From Cylindrodendrum hubeiense (lineage: Eukaryota > Ascomycota > Sordariomycetes > Hypocreales > Nectriaceae): a stretch of DNA of 64,000 nt. The notes under the pieces were generated by a model, which saw only the letters and a list, made by a program, of their open reading frames with translations, ran no database searches and was not told where the DNA came from. Location: NCBI GenBank assembly GCA_014621425.1, contig JAANBB010000106.1, forward strand, positions 41,696 to 105,695, given 5' to 3'. The translations under genes were made by a program, and so were the position numbers. Of this stretch, positions 45,469 through 57,577 are shown one piece after another (position 1 is the stretch's first letter; each line of letters opens with the position of its first letter).

Positions 45469-46385
45469 ATGTCCTCCGCCGCCTGCATCTTCTGCAAAAT
45501 CATCAAGGGTAAGTCAATGCGAACGGCTCTCATCACCACCGCGGTTTCACCGTGGTGGTACTATCCACCCACCGCTTGCTGACCCTCCTCGACCAGGCGA
45601 AATCCCTTCGATGAAGCTCTTTGAGAACGACACGGTTTTCGCGTTTCTCGACATTGGTCCCCTTAGCAAAGGCCACTCTGTACGTCACTCCATATCCCAT
45701 CTCTAGTCCTGCGCGTGAATTGTCGATCGATGATCCATCAGTTGTTTGGCATTCTATCCACATCCACCAACAACTTCCCCTCACCTTTCACCCCCCTCCC
45801 CCCATCAGCCTAAAGAACCAAGATCAGAAGCTGACAACTGGCTTTGTCTTACTCTGCAGCTCGTCATCCCGAAGTACCACGGTGCCAAGCTTGCCGATAT
45901 TCCTGATGACCAGCTCACCGACATCCTCGTAAGTCAAATGCCCTCATCATTCCGTCCCGGTAGCCCGAAGGCAGGGCAATGCGGACTCATTGCTGAATAT
46001 CTCTGACCTCCTAAATAGCCTACCCTGAAGAAGCTCATCACGGCCACCGGTGCCACCGACTACAACATCCTCCAGAACAACGGCACCATCGCTCACCAGC
46101 AGGTTCATCACGTAAGTTCTCCTCTTCCTCCAGCCATATAACCCCAGCGAGACTTACAATCATCACAGGTTCATTTTCACATGGTAAGCCCAGAGCCATC
46201 TCCCTACGCCGACATCTGTTTCATAGATCTCTTCCCCTCACTCAATTGGTTTACAAGTATGCTCACCATTCGTCTAGATTCCTAAGCCCAACGAGACTGA
46301 GGGTTTGGGCATCAACTGGCCCGCCACGGAGGGTGACATGGGCAAGCTCCAGGCGCTCTGCGATGATATCAAGTCCCGGATCTAG
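45469..46385 (+). CDS. HNT1: HIT-family nucleotide hydrolase (Hint/Hnt1 type)
   Basis: Adenosine 5'-monophosphoramidase-type enzyme of the histidine triad family. Six exons: 45469..45508, 45597..45679, 45860..45928, 46019..46111, 46169..46183 (15 nt), 46278..46385; introns 88, 180, 90, 57 and 94 bp; every junction keeps frame; 135 aa, typical Hint length. The N-terminus CIFCKIIKG and FLDIGPLSKGH are Hint signatures. The catalytic HVHFHMI (central His97) is assembled from three exons: His95 ends exon 4, the 15-nt exon gives VHFHM, and Ile101 begins exon 6. The C-terminal end GKLQALCDDIKSRI matches a Hint-type tail. It converges with the Sec14-like gene, 203 bp apart. Confidence 0.94.
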
Positions 46386-46588
46386 ACAATTTGTCTCATC
46401 CCGCTGATATTCAGCCATGTATCTTTGGATAACATATACCATGTCGTCAAATTGACCTCACTGTAATGCAACGGCCAAGTAGCCTCTTAAGACATGTCTT
46501 CGCGACTAGGCGTTCTAGTGTTACTGTCTAGCTCTGTTTCTGTTTTGCCCCAGTCTACATCTACACCCAGACACCTCCCAACAGATAC

Positions 46589-48605
<2,017 letters not shown>

Positions 48606-49970
48606 AAGTGGCGGGGCGAGAACAGGGAAGGGCGAGTGCGCGCGTGAGCAGCGGTACGAGGGCGTGGAGCTGACGATGACGGTGATTTCTCGATACGAGA
48701 CAAGTCAACGGCGGCCTCCCAAACAGAAACACCCAATTACCGGGCCGCTGCGTCCTTCCGATGGTTCAGAGATTCCCCGGGGGAGATGATGGCGGGTGGA
48801 CGAGAGAGGCAACGGGAGGGCCGGGCAAAGGAAGGATTATATGGGATGAGATGAGATGCAATGCGATGGGACGAGAGCCGTGAGTGACGGAGCGACTAAT
48901 TAGGCTTCGTTGTGCGGGACTTGCGGCGGCGCAGGCCCCCGCGGAGCCAGGGTGGAAGTGACGAAAGAGCCAGCGCAGTGTACTATTACGTCGAGCGTGT
49001 TCAGGGCAACCGCAGGTACCTGTTAGTACGGAATGTACTTCGGGACAACTGCGGGAGGTCCGATATCCAATACGCGTATCACGGAGTGGGTTCACGGCGG
49101 GAAGGCGGAGGGAAACATTGAGCATGACGGATGGTACCATCATGCATTGTCAGAGTATATTTCGGGAAACATGTATGAACGAGAAGGGGGACGGAGGCTT
49201 GGGCTGTGGGTATGACGACGGGATAACCCCAGTCTGGTACCATCTACTTCGTACTCTCAGAACCACCTTACAAGCTACCCTACAGCGATGAGAAACTAAC
49301 ATGCCATGCAAACGACATCCGTTGCCTGAGCGCCTCTCGCCTGATGGTGGTGTCGAACGGGATGGGTTTGGAGTTGTCTGGCTGCCTAGTGAGGCCCCTT
49401 GTTCTATATCCCTGCGGGCTGTGGCCCATCTTAGCAACATATCACACGCATCATGCCTTAGAACTCCTAATCTAAGTCAAACCCGAGGATGCCGATTGAG
49501 CCATGCACAAATAGGGACGAATGAGGTGGCTCCTCTTAACACGCGCATAACTTAAACGTTAACTTGGGGAGATACCGCGACAAAACCTACAGGAATACGA
49601 CAGGACAGGAATACGATAGGAATATTGTACTACGCCGAGACATGATTGTAAGTGAGGTGAGTGGAGGCGAAATATGGTAACTCCGAGGTTAAGCTGGCTC
49701 GCGAGCAAGGTACACAATGCACTACCGCGAAATCCGCACCGCCACTGTGCCACACCCGACCTGCTGCGGGGCACTCCAGTGCTGCCACAACCTAACCACC
49801 ACCACCGCCTTTGATTGTTGACGTCCAAGCATCATCAAAACCTCGTGCATCAATTTCCTACACAGTCACAACTGCACCCGATCGCCGGACGATCCACGCC
49901 GCTGCCGAGGACAAAAAACACAGATAAATTGCCACAAAGTTCACATACACGCATTGCCCTCGCTCGCATA
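48606..49970. other. Divergent promoter region, Sec14-like / dam1
   Basis: About 1.36 kb, no supported gene. It contains a GCAGGTACCTGT-type palindromic word near 49012. Confidence 0.5.
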
Positions 49971-50681
49971 ATGTCCGGCGAACACCACCGCTCCAACTCC
50001 CGCTCGCGCACGTCGCGTCCCACCACCCCGCTTCGGCCCTCATCGCGCTCCTCCTTTCGCGACTCGGCTCGTAGCGCTGGTGACGGTGATGCGCCGTTTC
50101 CCTTGAATGCGTTCGAACCCGCCTTTGCGGAGCTATCCGACGCCATGGCCGATCTGGAAGTCAACATGATGCACTTCCAAGTCATGCATGAGAGCCTTGC
50201 CCGTTTCAGCGAGTCCTTTGCCAGCTTTCTGTACGGTCTCAACATGAATGCGTTTTGTGTTGACTTTCCCGAAGTATGTATTATTGTACTCGTTTATTTG
50301 TTACGCTCTATAAACAGCTCGCTCACAATTGCAACTAGGGACCTGTTCCCGAGTCATTCCGTCGTGAGCGACCTCGCGAGGAACAGTCCAGCCTCGCGAA
50401 CACCCCATCTCGAGGAGAAGATGGCGACATGACCTTTATGTAAGCTCATCGAAACAATACCTAGCTTTTCACCTCCCTAACTGCCCTGTAGGACCACAGA
50501 TACCTCCTTCATCGAGAACCCCCCCACAACCACCAAGGCGTCAAAATTTGCTACCCCGGAACCCCGCCAGTCGCGACTCCCGGCGGCTCGAGGAACTTCG
50601 TCAAGGGGCAGAGGCAACACTCGTGGTGGTCGGAGTCGGGGTAGTAGCCTGGCCAGACCCCGCGGTCGTGGGATTAGGTGA
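49971..50681 (+). CDS. DAM1: DASH/Dam1 complex subunit Dam1
   Basis: Kinetochore-microtubule coupling subunit of the fungal DASH ring, regulated by Aurora B. Exons 49971..50273, 50339..50439, 50492..50681; introns 65 and 52 bp; 197 aa, typical of filamentous-fungal Dam1. An S/T/R-rich N-terminus holds RSRTSRP-like basic sites. The conserved core (~44-100) contains FPLNAFEPAFAELSDAM, then HESLARFSESFASFLYGL and NAFCVDFPE. The tail has SRLPAARGTSSRGRG and continues RGG-like to the stop. The stop TGA lies inside a GGTGAGA donor-like word. It converges with bud20, 189 bp between stop codons. Confidence 0.93.
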
Positions 50682-50870
50682 GAGAGAGAGGGGCACGCTT
50701 GGGCACAACAAGTCCAAAGAATCCAATCCAGATCCAACACATCTACCATAACCGAGCCCCGTGGAGTCGTGTCCAGTTCAACCCATCCGAGCAGGGAGTC
50801 GGAGTCTGCTGGAAGTGCAGTATGCGGCCCGGGATATCAACATGTACATAGAAAGAGTCGAACAGGGGCC

Positions 50871-51377
50871 TCATGTTGCCATGTCGATGTCATCCTCCGT
50901 TTCGGGTTTAGGAGTTGGCTTGATGTCGACGTTGTACGGCCACAAGCCGGCGGCAGCCTCAGCTTCCTGCTGAGTGTATGGTACTTCGGAGACCTGCTTG
51001 ACTCTGGAAGAACATAGTTAGACACCCCATCATTCTATACACCAGATACCGAATACAATCGACGAACCTTCGCTTGTGGGGCTTCCCTCGGCGATGCGCA
51101 ACCAGTGTCGGCTCCGTATCAAACCATTTGGCGCATTCGACGCAGTAGTTGCGGCCGAGGTCGGGGAGATCTTCGACGGCCTTGGTATCCTTCCACTGAG
51201 AGAGGTGCTTAGGAGAGAAAAGATCGGTCTTGATTTGGTCGACGTCTCTGTAGCCAGTCGTGTCAGTACCATGTACGATATGCCATGAAGGGTGCCGATC
51301 TGGAGGGCGGATTCTGGAGAAACCAACCTGGTCTTGCGCCTCGTCTTGGTGATGGTTCGCTTGGAGGTGGCGCCCAT
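50871..51377 (-). CDS. BUD20: Bud20-like C2H2 zinc-finger pre-60S export factor
   Basis: Shuttling factor of the pre-60S ribosomal particle, involved in its nuclear export. Exons on the complement 51328..51377, 51068..51247, 50871..51003; introns 80 and 64 bp; 120 aa. The N-terminus (MGATSKRTITKTRRKTRDVD) is the basic Bud20 opening. One finger is seen, YCVECAKWFDTEPTLVAHRR then GKPHKRR (Cys52, Cys55, His68, His74). VKQVSEVPYTQQEAEAAAG is the conserved segment after the finger. It is shorter at the C-terminus than the yeast protein, ending DDIDMAT, as is common in filamentous fungi. Confidence 0.93.
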
Positions 51378-52263
51378 TGTGATAATTGATCAAGCGAGAG
51401 CTTGTATGGTTACTCTGGAGTTGTTTCCCGGTGTTGATAGTCCTGTCTGGATACGTAGATGCTTCACTGGTGGTGGATGTCTGCAATCGCGAGGTTGGCA
51501 CAACCAATTTTTTTTGGTGGGGAGACAGTGCTAAGAGACAGTGCTATCGGAAAATTTAACGATGCGGGGGATATTTGTGAGTGATAAGGCGAGCCACAGC
51601 GGAGAGCCCAGAATGATCCTCAGCCACACAATTGGGCTGGCAGCCACATAAGTCAATTGCGACGAGGTTACGGAGTAACCATCAGGGATATGACGTTGTA
51701 GGACTTGTTGATTGCAGAAAGTCCCCCAGCCACGGGTTCATGAGCCACACGCCACATTCTGGTCGAGGTTTGGATGAGCACGCGACAGCTTGGTTGTGGG
51801 TCTGGGGAAAGTCGGGACTTGTGCAACAACAGCCACTGTTTACAGCGGGAGGGTTCGTCGGCGGGCGAACTCGGCCGGTAATATGTTCAACCAGGACAAC
51901 GAAGCGAAGTACAAGGGAAGGGTCTGGGCTTGCGAGGCATATATCCACTCGTCCAGACAGGTGGTCTGTTTCCCAGACCTGGGGGCGAGCAGGTCCGGGT
52001 GTGCAATTAACCCTTGGGCAGAAAACCCAGGCCAATAAATGGGGGTGTGTCAGTCAGCGGGAAAGCAAAGTCGTTGTTGGGCTGTGATGCGGCTGAAACC
52101 GAGGAAAGACGAAGGCAGGTGAGGACAAATGGGAAGCTGTTCGGTAATAGCTGGTAATTGCAACGGCTGCCATTGGACGGGGCAGGGAACAGGGTGGTCT
52201 GCGGCGCGGGGAGAAGGGGTGGTTCTTTGAGGGAGGTGAGGGACTTGGGACAGATGTCACGGC

Positions 52264-52290
52264 GGCGATGGAGGCGATGGAGGCGATGGA
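52264..52290. repeat. (GGCGATGGA)3 tandem repeat
   Basis: Three perfect 9-bp copies in the bud20-met13 intergenic region. Confidence 0.85.
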
Positions 52291-54744
52291 GCAGCTTCTT
52301 TTGGCCTGGTCGCTTCAAAGCTGTCGTAAAACGTCGCGGAAGCCAGAAAAAGCTCCAAAATGGTCGGGGACCGACGGCCGGGGCTCGTAACACCGCCATC
52401 AGCGAGCGCCACAGACGGCGACCGAAGTAAAAGCCGCTGGTCCGAGGCTTGAGCGAGGCCCTAAACACCAAGCGACAGGGTCCCCCAAAAAAATTGTTCC
52501 AGGGCTCAAGGGCTCTGGGGATGGGGCCTGTTTGAGGAATGGAGTCGCCGGGGATGCTAAGCCGCTTCTGGGATGCCATGCGGTAATTTTGCCCTCCGCT
52601 GCCCCCGGACCAGCCAGCGGCGGAGCGGGCTCCTGGGGCTCCTGGGCTCCCGTCTTGGAGGATTGTAAGCCAGTTGCTGTGACTTGTCCAACCCGTGATG
52701 CCCGGGGAAGCTGGAAAACGAGAGCCAGGGGGGGTGGAGATGTGAGACGGGCCCATCGACTCCATCGTCATCCATTTGACCTTGACCTGGGTCTTGGCTG
52801 CACTGGCCTAAGCAAGCAGCAGACCGTTTTCCGCACGTGGAGCCGCTGGGTCTTTGCCGCTGCCGCGACTGACAGCCGAACCTCCGTCCGAGGCGTAGAG
52901 GAGGGCCGACGGCAGGGGGGAAACGTGTAAGAGAGGACCGAACCGGCGAGGGAGCAACCGCAGAGGACCACAAGGTATTCGTAGTCGAGCAGAATCCTGG
53001 AGAGCCCGGAGTGTGGAGGGTGGAACCCAGACTACAGCGTTAGAGTTACAGGATAGTTTGCCATCTATTGAAAATCGAATACGTCCGTTGGTGGAGTTGG
53101 AAAGGAATCCTGTTGCCATGGGTATGGGTGTGGAAGTGGACGTCGACAGTGAACTTTTTTGTGCGCATACCGAGCATCGTCAACAGCATCGTGACCAGCA
53201 TCACCCGTGGCCGGAATTGGAACCGAGCAAAACTGTGCCATTCCGAGTTATCAGCGCTGGCTCTTTCCAGAGGACATGTCATGCCGCTGCCTGTCGATGA
53301 CCGCTGACCGCCCAAACCCTCCAGCCGAACAGGAGCCGTGGCAATTGTCTCGTAACGTCGAGGTCCAAGCCGAAGGTCCGTCCGCCTCCGGTCGGTATCC
53401 GGGGGCATTCTTCGGCGATGGGCCATGAGGCACTGGGGCAAGCTCTGACGCAAGCAGCTTTTTGCCCACTCCCACTGTTCCCACAGCAGCGTGCGCCTCT
53501 TGCAACAAGGGCCCAGCCGGGCGGAGATGGGGCCGGGCGGGGCCAATCATGGAGCCCAATGGCATCTGGAATGGGGCTCTCTATTTTCTGCTCTTTGGTG
53601 CTGTGCTTCCGTCTGCGCGCGATTGAGTCGGCGTTTCCGGCGGTCGGTCGGTCTGTCGTGAGTTGTAGTTTGGGGGCTGGCTGGGCTGTTTTGGCATGAC
53701 ATCTGCTGTTCGCGTCGCTACGTACTCGTCACGTTGACGGGGTTCACCAGGACCTTGGGGTCAGTCTGGGGAGTGACATGGGGGAATGACGATATGAGCG
53801 TGGCCGGATGGGCAGGGAGGGGTGGATGGATGGATGATGGAGGGAAGGGTAAGGTAGAGGGCAAGAGGGCAAGAGCGCACAAGCAAACGGAAAAAAGAGT
53901 ACTTGCAGCACAGTTTCGAGCACGGTATACGATGTCCCAGGCATTCTCAAATGTCAAGGTACTGGAAGTACTGTCGTAGCTGAGTGGTCGTGTGTTATCC
54001 GCGGCCTGGCTGCCACAGTGACATTGAGAGCTGCTCCCTCGGCAGAGTGGAGGTTTTCGGTTACTGTCCATGACGAAGGGGAACCTAAGGGATGTGCCGA
54101 TTATTTTCTCACTGCTCGTGATTGGCCACCTGCAAGGCGCCCCGCCCCACGCTGCAGTGGCTCTCAGTGGTAGCCCCGACGGCCGGTGGACGCGCCCGCT
54201 CGAGCTGCTCCTCAGTCTCCTCACAGGGGGTGCTGCAGTGGGGCCTTCGGTGGACCCACGGCGGTGGATCCCAGGGCTTTGGGGGGGGGATGAGAAATTT
54301 CCCTTGAACGGACGACCGACCGACACCAAAGCCAGGTCTCGTCTTGTCAGTCGAGTCTCTCCTTTCTCTTCCACCCTTCTCCTCCTTTTCTACTTTTGAT
54401 CTGCTACTTCTGGTCTGCTCCTGCTATTCCCTCCTCCTCGCCCTACACGTCGACCGTCTGTCCGGGTCAATCTCGCTCCTCCCTCCCACCTGCTGCTGCT
54501 TCTCCCCTCCTCGACCCCTCGTCCGGAGTTGCAGCGCAACCTACGAAATTCAATACCCCTCATCCCACCTCCACCGTCCCAGGTCAGTTTTCACTCCACC
54601 ACAGCACCGCAGAGCCACGGCTCCAAGCTGGTCTCACAGCAGTCATGACCACCGCCGCCCGGGCTTCGGCGCCTGCGCACGCCCTGTACCACCTCAATTG
54701 TCCTTGCTAACAGCCCGTGTCCCCTTTCCAGACTCGTCCCTCTT

Positions 54745-54774
54745 CTCTCCGCTCCTCTCCGCTCCTCTCCGCTC
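54745..54774 (+). repeat. CTCTCCGCTC tandem repeat (10 bp x 3)
   Basis: Three copies of a pyrimidine-rich decamer about 90 bases before the met13 start; probably in its 5' untranslated leader. Confidence 0.8.
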
Positions 54775-54865
54775 TCCATAGCTCTTACATCCAGAGACCT
54801 GCCGCAGTCTCCCTCAACTACCAAGCAAACCCACATTTACGCTCCAACTCGTCCCTACCGCCATC

Positions 54866-56751
54866 ATGCATATCCGGGACATGCTCGCCGACGCCGAGAA
54901 GTCGGGCAAGCCGTCCTTCTCCTTCGAATACTTCCCCCCCAAGACCGCCCAGGGTGTCCAGAATCTCTACGAGCGCATGGACCGCATGTACAACTTCGGC
55001 CCCAAGTTCATTGACATCACCTGGGGTGCTGGAGGCCGCATTGCCGAGCTCACCTGCGAGATGGTGCTCCAGGCCCAGGCTGTCTACGGTCTCGAGACCT
55101 GCATGCACCTGACCTGCACCGACATGGGCATCGACAGGGTCAACGAAGCCCTCCTCAAGGCCTACAAGGCCGGCTGCACAAACATCCTCGCCCTGCGTGG
55201 TGACCCCCCTCGAGACCAGGAAACATGGACCGCCGCCGAGGGCGGCTTCCGCTATGCTCGCGATCTCGTCAAGCACATCCGCAAGACCTACGGTGCCCAC
55301 TTCGACATTGGTGTCGCTGGCTACCCCGAAGGCGCCGATGACAACAAGGACGAGGAGCAGCTCCTCGACCATCTCAAGGAGAAGGTGGACGAGGGCGCCA
55401 CCTTCATTGTCACCCAGATGTTCTACGACGCCGACAACTTCATTCGCTGGGTCCGCAAGGTCCGCGAGCGTGGCATCACCATCCCCATCCTCCCCGGCAT
55501 CATGCCCATTGCCACCTACGCCAGCTTCCTCCGCCGCGCCAAGCACATGCAGTGCAAGGTCCCCCAAGAGTGGATGGACGCCCTAGAGCCCGTCAAGAAC
55601 GACGATGTTGCCGTTCGAGAGGTTGCCAAGACCCTCGTCGCCAACATGTGCCGCAAGCTCCTTGCCAATGGCATCTTCCACCTTCACTTCTACACCATGA
55701 ACCTCGCCCAGGCCACCCGCATGGTCCTCGAGGAGCTCGAGTGGGCTCCCAGCGTTGACCGGCCCCTCCAGCAGGCCCTGCCCTGGAAGCAGTCCAAGGG
55801 TCTTGGCCGCCGCGAAGAGGACGTCCGCCCCGTCTTCTGGCGAAACCGCAACAAGTCATACGTCATTCGTACTCAGGACTGGGATGAGTTCCCCAACGGC
55901 CGATGGGGTGACTCGCGATCTCCTGCCTTTGGCGAGCTCGATGCCTATGGCATTGGTCTGACCGGCACCAACGAGGCCAACCGCAAGAAGTGGGGAGAGC
56001 CTACGACCATCCAGGACATTGCCAACCTCTTTGTCCGCTACCTCCACAACGAGATCGACTCCCTGCCCTGGAGTGAGGCGCCTCTTACCAGCGAGGCTGA
56101 CGACATCCGGGAAAGCCTCATTGCTCTCAACAAGCGTGGCCTCCTGACGGTCAACTCCCAGCCCGCCGTCGACGGCGCCAAGTCGTCGCACCCTGTCCAC
56201 GGTTGGGGTCCCTCCAACGGTTACGTCTACCAGAAGTCTTACCTTGAGCTTCTTGTTCATCCCGATGTCTTCAACGAGATGATTGGCCGCCTTGAGAACC
56301 ACCCCGATCTCACCTACTACGCCGTCACCAAGGATGGCGAGCTCCGATCCAATGCTCCCAGCGACGGCCCCAACGCTGTCACCTGGGGTGTTTTCCCCGG
56401 CAAGGAGATTGTCCAGCCCACCATTGTCGAGAGCATCAGCTTCCTCGCCTGGAAGGATGAGGCCTTCCGACTGGGCGTCGACTGGGGCCACTGCTACGAT
56501 GCCAACTCTCCCAGCCGAGCTCTGATTGACCAGGTCATGAATGAGTGGTACCTGGTCAACATTGGTACGCCCAATCCTCGCGTCAAGGATATACAATTCA
56601 AGCAATGCTAACTTATGCTACAGTGAACAACGACTTCCACGATAACAAAACCATCTTCGACCTTTTGAAGAACCTCGAGGTCAAAGACCTCACCACCCCA
56701 GCCTCTCCTAAGACTGAGGTCGCCACCAACGGTGCTGCGGCCGCGAACTAA
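54866..56751 (+). CDS. MET13: Methylenetetrahydrofolate reductase
   Basis: Reduces 5,10-methylene-THF to 5-methyl-THF for methionine synthesis; FAD enzyme of one-carbon metabolism in the cytosol. Exons 54866..56564 and 56624..56751, intron 59 bp, phase 1; 608 aa, matching the two-domain eukaryotic form. The N-terminal barrel has SFEYFPPKT, DITWGAGG, HLTCTDM, NILALRGDPPRD and TQMFYD. The C-terminal regulatory half has FPNGRWGDSRSPAFG, HGWGPSNGYVYQK, AVTWGVFPGKEI and EWYLVNI. Spacing and wording fit yeast Met13 better than Met12. The C-terminal tail (~575-608) is Ala/Thr-rich. The reduced-cofactor preference is not readable here. Confidence 0.96.
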
Positions 56752-57577
56752 CCGTCCGCACGCGACGACAGGGTGATGTAACACTCCCAATCCCCTGTCA
56801 CAACACGGATGCGCTGGTTCATTCCCTAAAGGAACATGTTTCGGCGTATGCGTCTTGGAAAACAACCATAAAGCATCATTGCATCATTGGGCGTTTTCTT
56901 CTAATTTCCTTATTTTCCTGTTTTTATTTTTTATTTCTTTTATTTCTTTTACGTCTTGGTGCATCAACGGGGGTGTCTTTTTCAACAAAAAGTTACCATG
57001 GAACACGGGGGAGCGGCGCACAATAAAACAAAACCCGGCGGGGCGCAGACGACTTTCTCTTTTTTTGGGGGCGTGCTTTGCTTGTTCTATATCTCAACGA
57101 TACCCCGCTGGCAAGGCCTATGGATGATGGATGATGGATGAAATGAAATTTTGGCGAGATGAATTGGGAGGAGAATCGGTATGATCGGGAGGTGAATAAA
57201 GGAGGAATGGAACGGAACCCATGAAAAGAAAACCGAGGACGAGGGAGATGATGGCATGTTGGCCACGACGGCGAGACGATGGGAGATGCCCAGAGACAGC
57301 GAGATCATCGCGAGTTGGAGAGAGGACACGTCAAGTTGATGACGAATATAGAGCCAACTCTTTTGGCTAGGATATTCCAATTCCAGGGCTTCAACGCCCT
57401 CTCTTCTTCTGTCTGCCAAGGCAGGAAACCCAAACCGCCAAATCTTTTTCTTTCCCTTTTTGATTCATTCCATCCGTGATAGTGACACATATAATACCCC
57501 TTTATGTAACATGGCATCCTTAGACTCTCGCTCCAGCAGCCGTTCCTTGACCCATTTATGGCGTCTCGGATCTAGTC
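56752..57577. other. Convergent intergenic region, met13 / RBM26-like
   Basis: About 0.83 kb of 3' UTR sequence, with a T-rich run at ~56897-56950. Nothing else seen. Confidence 0.6.

Larger units (their letters stand above)
51378..54865. other. Long divergent intergenic region, bud20 / met13
   Basis: About 3.5 kb. It has a (GGCGATGGA)3 repeat at 52264-52290, a C-rich MET13 leader, and 10-bp CTCTCCGCTC repeats at 54745-54774. An ORF of 254 codons on the minus strand (52007-52771) lacks domain or bias support. No gene is called. Confidence 0.5.

Noticed and set aside
52007..52771. 254-codon ORF on the minus strand in the bud20-met13 spacer
   Set aside because: No domain, Pro/Ser/Arg-rich composition from local GC content, and several overlapping ORFs in other frames.
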